Part shown: positions 4,292-8,909 of the stretch, piece by piece | Layout: each line of letters opens with the position of its first letter | How positions within the stretch are numbered: the stretch's first letter is position 1 | Translations under genes and position numbers: made by a program | Notes under the pieces: model-generated | Databases searched by the model: none | What the model was told of the DNA's origin: nothing | The model's input: the letters and a program-made list of their open reading frames with translations, nothing else | Source of the DNA: an uncultured Clostridia bacterium | GTDB lineage: Bacteria; Bacillota; Clostridia; Christensenellales; UBA1242 | NCBI GenBank assembly: GCA_946487985.1 | Contig: CAMLUY010000035.1 | Span: 1 to 8,909, forward strand | DNA: 8,909 nucleotides | Direction of reading: 5' to 3'

Positions 4292-6628
4292 TTATTCAAT
4301 TATGCTCAACGGCGCGAGTTCAAGCATCAAACTTTTTGTGCCAACGTCTTCAAAGTTTATGTCTGCCACCAGCCCATCAGACGAGATTGACAAAATCTCC
4401 CCCTCGCCAAAGCGTGGATGGCTTACCCTTTGCCCTACGCTGAAAATACTGATGTCTTTTTTAGGTTCGCTTTGCGTTTTGGCAGTGTCGACAGCATAGC
4501 TTTTGAGTTTTCTCATGCTTGCGCCTGACGAGTATTCGCTGCCGCCACCAAAGGTCTGAACATCTTGCCCCATTCTTGATTGTGAAAAACTGCCCTGTAC
4601 GCCACCATAGCCACCGTTTGTCCGCTGCGAAAATCCGCCGTTTCCGCCATAGCCGCTTGACGTTCCTCTGCTATAGCCGCCATTCGCACTTCCATAGCCG
4701 CCTGAAAAGCTGCTTCCACTTCGACTGTTGCCGCTGCTTAATGACAGAAGCCCCAGCTCTCGACAAAAGCGGCTTGCCATCTGATACTGAATGTCGCGAT
4801 AAAGATAGCGCTTTGTGCAGTGCGAAAGGTACAACCTCTCCTCAGCGCGGGTGAGCGCAACATACATAAGCCTGCGCTCCTCTTCAAGCTCGGCCGTGCT
4901 GTTCATTGCGCGCGAAATTGGGAAAATACCCTCTTCAAGCCCAACAACGAACACAACTTTAAATTCCAGACCTTTCACGGCGTGAACAGTAGCAATGGTT
5001 ACCGCACCGCCTTGCCCAATCTCGTCGTTTTCGCTGCTGAGAGTGATGCTTTCCAAAAACTCGCCAAGCGTAGCATCTGGGTTGAGGGCTTCAAACTCTT
5101 TCACAGATGATACAAACTGGCCGATGTTGAACAGCTTGTTCAAATCTTCCTCATCTTTCATGTTGTACCCGCCGCGAACTCCGAACGCCGACAGTACGCA
5201 TTCTACGAAATCAGACAGCTTCCGTCTGTCGGCGGATTCAGCCTTGCGATAGCCCTCAATAAAAGGCAAGAACTTTTTGTACAGCGCCCCATTTTCTGCC
5301 AGCTTCTGCGATAGCACATTTTCAAGCAACGAGGATTCAGGGTCAATTTCATGCAATTTAGCAATCGTTCCATCGCCGATGCCACGCTTTGGGAAATTGA
5401 TTACCCTTGCAAAAGATACGTCGTCCTTTGGATTGACAAACAGCCTCAAATAGCCGATTACATTCTTGATTTCTGCACGCTCGTAAAACTTGAACCCGCC
5501 ATAAATCCTGTGCGGTATGTCGTAGGACAGAAAGGCCTCTTCAAAACTGCGTGACAGCGCATTGATTCGCATCAGCACGGCAAAGTCAGCGTACTCATAT
5601 CCCTGTCCGTGCAGCCGCTCAATAGTTTTGGCAACATACAGCGCCTCGTCACGCTCATCATAGGCGTTGTACAATGTCGGCACTTCACCGCCTTTTTTGT
5701 CCGTCCACATGTTTTTGTTCAGACGGGCTTTGTTGTTCTTGATGACATTGTTCGCCACAGAGATGATTTCATTCGTTGAGCGATAGTTGCGTTCAAGCTT
5801 GAACACCTTTACATCAGGAAAGTCCTTTTTCAAGTTGAATATGTTTTGAAAGTTCGCACCTCGCCATGAATAAATACACTGGTCCTCATCACCAACAACA
5901 AAGAGGTTGCCATGGACTCGGGTGAGCATCTTGACAATATTGTATTGCACGGTATTGGTGTCTTGAAACTCATCGACCAATATGTATTCAAATCGCTGCG
6001 CATATTTGTCAAGAATTTGAGGATAGTTTTTGAAAAGCTCAACCGTCTTGCGCAAAAGGTCGTCAAAATCAAGCGCATTGTTCTTTTTCAGCTTGTTTTG
6101 ATACTCCTCAATCACCTGCCCAATTTTGCGCATATCACACTCGTCTTCATGCGTGCTCACATATTCATCAAGGCTTTGGCTGCCGTTTTTCCAGTTTGAC
6201 AAATGATAGCTTACCGATTTTTTCATCTTGTCATCGGCAATGCCCTGCTCGGCAAGCACCTCTTTGATCAACTTGTCGCTGTCACTTTCGCTGTAAATAG
6301 AAAAATCCCTAGTGAAAGGCGGCATAATTTCAATATCGTTTCTTAAAATCCTTGCACACATTGAGTGAAAGGTGGAAATCCAAACCCTGTCAGCGCCCTT
6401 CACCATAGTGCTGATACGCTCCTTCATTTCGCCTGCCGCCTTGTTGGTAAACGTGATTGCCAAAATATTGTACGGCGAAACACCCCGCTCTTTAATCAGA
6501 TAGGCAACGCGATGTGTCAAAAGCCTGGTCTTGCCAGAGCCCGCACCTGCTGTAACCAGCACCGCACCATTTATTTCACGCAGCGGTGCAAGCTGCTCTT
6601 CATTCAAAGATTGTATGTCGTATTCCAT
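4292..6628 (-). CDS. pcrA: ATP-dependent 3'-5' DNA helicase PcrA (UvrD/Rep superfamily 1A)
   Basis: PcrA unwinds DNA in repair, rolling-circle replication and clearing of RecA or RNA polymerase. All SF1A motifs are visible: Q-motif Q12; motif I AGAGSGKTR at 27-35; Ia FTNKAAGEMKER at 60-71; Ib TFHS at 86-89; II LVDEFQDTN at 217-225; III VVGDEDQCIYSWRGA at 244-258; IV LERNYRS at 278-284; V TVHAVKGLEF at 547-556; VI LMYVALTRAEERL at 587-599. Residues 728-778 form the Tudor-like C-terminal domain (VGQRVSHPRFGEGEIL) that binds RNA polymerase in PcrA/UvrD. At 778 residues it is longer than the usual 720-740 because of a Gly/Ser/Tyr-rich linker at about 631-704. ATG 6628 fits the family N-terminus (SLNEEQ), but no Shine-Dalgarno is in range. 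It is followed by ligA, as in Bacillus. Confidence 0.97.
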   Translation of the reverse strand: MEYDIQSLNEEQLAPLREINGAVLVTAGAGSGKTRLLTHRVAYLIKERGVSPYNILAITFTNKAAGEMKERISTMVKGADRVWISTFHSMCARILRNDIEIMPPFTRDFSIYSESDSDKLIKEVLAEQGIADDKMKKSVSYHLSNWKNGSQSLDEYVSTHEDECDMRKIGQVIEEYQNKLKKNNALDFDDLLRKTVELFKNYPQILDKYAQRFEYILVDEFQDTNTVQYNIVKMLTRVHGNLFVVGDEDQCIYSWRGANFQNIFNLKKDFPDVKVFKLERNYRSTNEIISVANNVIKNNKARLNKNMWTDKKGGEVPTLYNAYDERDEALYVAKTIERLHGQGYEYADFAVLMRINALSRSFEEAFLSYDIPHRIYGGFKFYERAEIKNVIGYLRLFVNPKDDVSFARVINFPKRGIGDGTIAKLHEIDPESSLLENVLSQKLAENGALYKKFLPFIEGYRKAESADRRKLSDFVECVLSAFGVRGGYNMKDEEDLNKLFNIGQFVSSVKEFEALNPDATLGEFLESITLSSENDEIGQGGAVTIATVHAVKGLEFKVVFVVGLEEGIFPISRAMNSTAELEEERRLMYVALTRAEERLYLSHCTKRYLYRDIQYQMASRFCRELGLLSLSSGNSRSGSSFSGGYGSANGGYSRGTSSGYGGNGGFSQRTNGGYGGVQGSFSQSRMGQDVQTFGGGSEYSSGASMRKLKSYAVDTAKTQSEPKKDISIFSVGQRVSHPRFGEGEILSISSDGLVADINFEDVGTKSLMLELAPLSIIE
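4517..4738 (-). other. Gly/Ser/Tyr-rich low-complexity segment within PcrA
   Basis: This stretch encodes PcrA residues about 631-704. The composition is dominated by Gly, Ser, Asn and Gln with evenly spaced Tyr or Phe (SGGYGS, NGGYSR, SGYGGN, GGFSQ, NGGYGG, GSFSQ, TFGGG). At the DNA level the motif (c/t)atagcc recurs at 4606, 4648, 4672 and 4693, suggesting expansion of a short repeat. It joins the helicase core to the RNA-polymerase-binding Tudor domain and is predicted to be disordered. Confidence 0.75.
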
Positions 6629-6634
6629 ACCGAT

Positions 6635-6663
6635 ATTATATCAATTTCCCTCGCCGCATGCAA
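6635..6663 (-). promoter_or_regulatory. Promoter for pcrA with predicted start at the ATG
   Basis: On the minus strand: TTGCAT (6658-6663, three of six matches to the -35 consensus), a 17-bp spacer, and a perfect TATAAT (6635-6640). Only six nt separate the -10 box from ATG 6628, so the usual +1 position falls on the A of the start codon. The nearest purine-rich block, GAGGG at 6648-6652, is 19 nt from the ATG, inside the spacer, and would not be in such a transcript. Confidence 0.55.
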
Positions 6664-6738
6664 ACCTTTTTGACTTCTTTCATGAGCCGTTTTTATTCAA
6701 AATTAAAACAGCCGAAAAAATGCACAAAGCTTATTCAC

Positions 6739-6776
6739 AAAAAAATCTTCCGCGAACATCTCGCAGAAGATTTTTT
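6739..6776 (-). terminator. Intrinsic terminator of the LRR gene
   Basis: Two nt after the LRR stop codon is an 11-bp inverted repeat (AAAAAATCTTC at 6740-6750, GAAGATTTTTT at 6766-6776), continued past one mismatch by GCGA/TCGC (6752-6755, 6761-6764) around a 5-nt loop. The minus-strand transcript ends in seven T (6745-6739). The symmetric A/T flanks mean it could also terminate rightward transcripts. It isolates the LRR gene from pcrA; the remaining gap to 6629 holds only the pcrA promoter. Confidence 0.9.
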
Positions 6777-6777
6777 C

Positions 6778-8691
6778 TTATGCCGTGTACTTTCTGTACC
6801 CACTTTGGTCAGATGGCGTAACTTCACTGAACATGCTTGCAAATTCTGTCGGCAGCGATGATGCCGCACTTTCTGCAATATAGACTGTTTCGGCTGCATT
6901 GATAAGACAAAACAATGCCGTTCTGCTTGTAAGCTTGGACGCAATTTCAGGACTGCTGATGAATACCGTTTTCAGATTGTCGCAGCCAATAAACGCGTCT
7001 GGCCCGTTTGAACTAATGGTGCTGCACTCAACTCGAATGGTATTTAACGATGCGCAATAATAGAACGCACTGCTATTGATAGTATTTAATGAGGCCGGAA
7101 GCGTTATGCTTGTGAAGCTATCGCATCTGTAAAATGCACTGCCTCCTATTGTGGTAATGTTCTCAGGCAAAACAATCTCGCCCGTCAATCCGTTACATTT
7201 TACAAACGCCTCGGCACCAATCGTTTTCACACTGTCAGGCAGGGTGAAATTGTGTGCAGTTTTTTCGGTGGGGAACTGTATCAGCGTGGTTTTATCGGCG
7301 TTGTAAAGCACTCCGTCTTCAACGGCGTAGTAGCTGTTGTTGCCGCCTTCAATTATATATTCAGTGAAACGGCACTCAGTAAACGGCCCTTCACCAATGT
7401 ACGTCACGCTTGCTGGAATACTAAGAGTCCCACTTAAATTGATGCAACCATGGAAAGCGTTGTTCATGATGGTTGTCAGCTTTGGCGATAATGTCAATGT
7501 GCCGGTAAGGTTTTTCGCATATCTAAAAGCGCTCCACTCAACGGTTGTAACACTTTCACGCATAACGTAGTTGTTTGTGGCTTTTGATGTCGGGTATGCA
7601 ACAAGGGTTGTGAAATTTTTATTATACAAGATTCCATCAAGAGCAGTGTAATTTGGGTTGTCACCATCTACTGTAAACTCGATGATTCCAAGATAAACCA
7701 AGGCGCTTCGGCCAATAGTTGTCACGCTGGCTGGGATATTCAATGTGCCTGTGATTGACTGGCAGAGGAAAAATGCTTCTGGACCAATAGTTGTCAAGGT
7801 GTCTGGCAGGACAATATCGGTAAGTTTGCCGCAACGATTAAATGCGCCTTCACCAATTTCGGTCAGCCCGTCTGGCAGATTAACTGTTGTCAAGTTTGAG
7901 CATTTTTGGAAAGCATTGTCCCCGATTGACTTGATTGTATCTGGCAGCGTCACCGTCTTGACCGTTGAATTTCCTGTAAAGGCATTGTCTGCTATGCTTG
8001 TCACAGTATAGTCGCCGCCGTCGACAAGCTGTCCGTCAACGATGGACACCGAACCTGGTATCACGATGTTTTCACCGTCACCCCAGCTCTCAATTATGAT
8101 TTCATTGTTTTCACCTATTGTGTATTCAACGTCTGACAGGTCAACCCGCTCGCGTATTGTAAGCTTTATGCTTGAAAGGTCAAAGCTGGTGCTTGTAAGG
8201 ACATTTATTTCAAGCACTACCGTGCCGCTCAGCGGTGTGCTGGAATTGAAGTTTTCTGGGCTGACCGTGCCCGCGTCAATTCTTTCGCTGCCAGCGTCTA
8301 TTGAAAAGGTCACTCCTTCAACTGGGCTGCCTGCCCATGAAGCCTCGGCAATGTACTCTGCCGTCTGACCGTCAATAATCAGGTTGACAATATCGAAGTA
8401 CAGTACAATGGAGCTTGTATTGTTTATGCCAAGGTCATAATCTGTAAGGTCTAGCTGAAAACTTTTGTTGATGTATCCTTTTCTGAAACCTGGTATTGTA
8501 GTCGGCGTCTGGCTGGTGTCATGCTGAACTCGTACATCACGAAGATACAGTGTCCTATCGGATACATTGATGTCGACACTGCCCTGCATGGTAATCTTCT
8601 GCTGCGTCGCTGCATACACACCTGTAATAAGCATGCAAAAAGCAATAATTATTCCAAATATGCACGATATCAGTTTGACTTTTGCGCTCAC
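6778..8691 (-). CDS. Secreted BspA-like leucine-rich-repeat (LRR_5) protein
   Basis: A 637-residue exported protein; the exact ligand is unknown. Residues 1-28 are a signal peptide: basic start, hydrophobic core LISCIFGIIIAFCMLITG, and cleavage expected after VYA. Residues 29-200 form a non-repeat, probably beta-rich domain (QGSVDINVSDRTLYLRDV), reminiscent of N-terminal domains in clostridial secreted proteins. From about 230 to 570 there are roughly twelve BspA-type repeats built on SIGDNAFQKCSNLTTVNLP-like units (IADNAF, IGDNAF, IGEGAF, IGPEAF and so on). Two copies of a DGxLYN insert module lie at about 337-394 and 444-498. No LPXTG motif, transmembrane anchor or cell-wall-binding domain is visible at the C-terminus, which ends SGYRKYTA. 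The start is GTG 8691 with AAAGGAGG four nt upstream. BspA-family proteins in other bacteria serve adhesion; that role here is inferred. Confidence 0.9.
   Translation of the reverse strand: MSAKVKLISCIFGIIIAFCMLITGVYAATQQKITMQGSVDINVSDRTLYLRDVRVQHDTSQTPTTIPGFRKGYINKSFQLDLTDYDLGINNTSSIVLYFDIVNLIIDGQTAEYIAEASWAGSPVEGVTFSIDAGSERIDAGTVSPENFNSSTPLSGTVVLEINVLTSTSFDLSSIKLTIRERVDLSDVEYTIGENNEIIIESWGDGENIVIPGSVSIVDGQLVDGGDYTVTSIADNAFTGNSTVKTVTLPDTIKSIGDNAFQKCSNLTTVNLPDGLTEIGEGAFNRCGKLTDIVLPDTLTTIGPEAFFLCQSITGTLNIPASVTTIGRSALVYLGIIEFTVDGDNPNYTALDGILYNKNFTTLVAYPTSKATNNYVMRESVTTVEWSAFRYAKNLTGTLTLSPKLTTIMNNAFHGCINLSGTLSIPASVTYIGEGPFTECRFTEYIIEGGNNSYYAVEDGVLYNADKTTLIQFPTEKTAHNFTLPDSVKTIGAEAFVKCNGLTGEIVLPENITTIGGSAFYRCDSFTSITLPASLNTINSSAFYYCASLNTIRVECSTISSNGPDAFIGCDNLKTVFISSPEIASKLTSRTALFCLINAAETVYIAESAASSLPTEFASMFSEVTPSDQSGYRKYTA
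7132..7749 (-). repeat. Internal tandem duplication in the LRR gene
   Basis: Residues 315-413 (7453-7749) and 421-520 (7132-7431) are two diverged copies of a roughly 100-residue block, 106 residues apart. Each runs from GTL(N/S)IPASVT(T/Y)IG through an aromatic spacer, an NxxYxAxDGxLYN segment, a TTL...P(T)xK strand and a final AF repeat. This indicates module duplication within the BspA array, with considerable divergence since. Confidence 0.7.
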
Positions 8692-8695
8692 AATT

Positions 8696-8703
8696 CCTCC
8701 TTT
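8696..8703 (-). promoter_or_regulatory. Full-consensus ribosome binding site for the GTG start
   Basis: AAAGGAGG on the minus strand lies four nt before GTG 8691. No ATG occurs before residue 20, well inside the signal peptide, so this site decides the start and recovers a complete signal peptide. Confidence 0.8.
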
Positions 8704-8731
8704 GCATTTTAGTATTTTTCTATTTTACACA

Positions 8732-8761
8732 ATTATACAAAATTTGAAATGCCTCTGTCAC
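8732..8761 (-). promoter_or_regulatory. Proximal promoter of the LRR gene
   Basis: On the minus strand: GTGACA (8756-8761, five of six matches), an 18-bp spacer, and a perfect TATAAT (8732-8737). The predicted start near 8725 gives a leader of about 33 nt to GTG 8691. Confidence 0.65.
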
Positions 8762-8774
8762 AAGAGTGACGTCA
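8757..8774. promoter_or_regulatory. Operator-like palindromes overlapping the LRR -35 box
   Basis: GTCAC (8757-8761) and GTGAC (8766-8770) form a perfect inverted repeat with a 4-bp centre. It merges into a second perfect 8-bp palindrome, TGACGTCA (8767-8774). The first arm overlaps the -35 hexamer, the usual position for a repressor operator or a class II activator site. No specific regulator family can be assigned. Confidence 0.4.
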
Positions 8775-8878
8775 TTTTTGCAGTCAAAAATAAAAATATT
8801 TCTTTAATTTCTTTTTTTTTATTAAAAAATATCTTTATAAAAGCAATAAAATATGTAAAAAATATATCTAGCTAATCT

Positions 8879-8908
8879 ATTCTACCCCCCCCCTCGCAAT
8901 TTTGTCAA
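8879..8908 (-). promoter_or_regulatory. Distal promoter with a nine-G spacer tract
   Basis: On the minus strand: TTGACA (8903-8908, perfect), an 18-bp spacer and TAGAAT (8879-8884, five of six matches). Half of the spacer is an unbroken run of nine G (8885-8893) touching the -10 box. Start would be near 8872, about 180 nt before the LRR GTG. The stretch between (8775-8870) is very AT-rich, with a nine-T run at 8812-8820 on the plus strand and no clear terminator or gene. It is right at the window edge, so a divergent or upstream gene cannot be excluded. Confidence 0.5.
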
Positions 8909-8909
8909 C

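Noticed and set aside
6778..8691. The regular AF/IG repeats in the LRR gene, considered as a DNA-level tandem array or CRISPR-like element.
   Set aside because: The periodicity is at the protein level (BspA repeats); the nucleotide copies are diverged and there are no identical repeats with unique spacers.
8812..8820. A nine-T run considered as a second slippage switch.
   Set aside because: It lies in generally AT-rich DNA, between no promoter elements and in no reading frame, so length changes would have no obvious effect.

Overview
All supported genes in this window lie on the minus strand, so the biology reads from high to low coordinates. The organism looks like a low-to-moderate GC Firmicute of the clostridial type, plausibly gut-associated. 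The basis is: AAGGAG/GGAGG ribosome binding sites on five of the six genes, a neighbouring pcrA-ligA pair as in Bacillus and Clostridia, a LigA with the clostridial KFDG active-site variant, textbook sigma-A promoters, and a secreted BspA-type leucine-rich-repeat protein. No species can be named from the sequence alone.

Layout in transcription order. (1) 8909-8692: an AT-rich regulatory region with two promoter candidates; in the distal one the spacer contains a run of nine G. (2) 8691-6778: a secreted 637-residue BspA-like LRR_5 protein, closed by a strong intrinsic terminator at 6776-6739. (3) 6628-4292 and 4221-2248: PcrA/UvrD helicase and NAD-dependent DNA ligase LigA, a replication/repair pair. 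pcrA has a promoter whose predicted start point falls on its own ATG and has no Shine-Dalgarno sequence. (4) 2212-1801: a perfect-consensus promoter (TTGACA-17-TATAAT) behind phased A-tracts. It is followed by a roughly 335-nt hairpin-rich leader containing an intrinsic terminator about 80 nt before the first gene. (5) 1800 to 1: the str operon, rpsL (S12), rpsG (S7) and the first 243 codons of fusA (EF-G, cut by the window edge). Hairpins sit just upstream of the rpsG and fusA ribosome binding sites.

How the parts fit: the str genes supply the ribosomal decoding-centre protein S12, the 30S head organiser S7 and the translocase EF-G. The leader and intergenic hairpins suggest control by attenuation and/or S7-type translational feedback. 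PcrA and LigA serve DNA unwinding and nick sealing. The LRR protein is a separate surface or secreted cargo gene. The genes are ordinary; the most interesting material is regulatory: the homopolymer-spacer promoter, the attenuator-like str leader, the leaderless pcrA start, and a Gly/Ser/Tyr-rich disordered insert in PcrA. I see no plus-strand gene, RNA gene of a known class, insertion sequence or CRISPR array.
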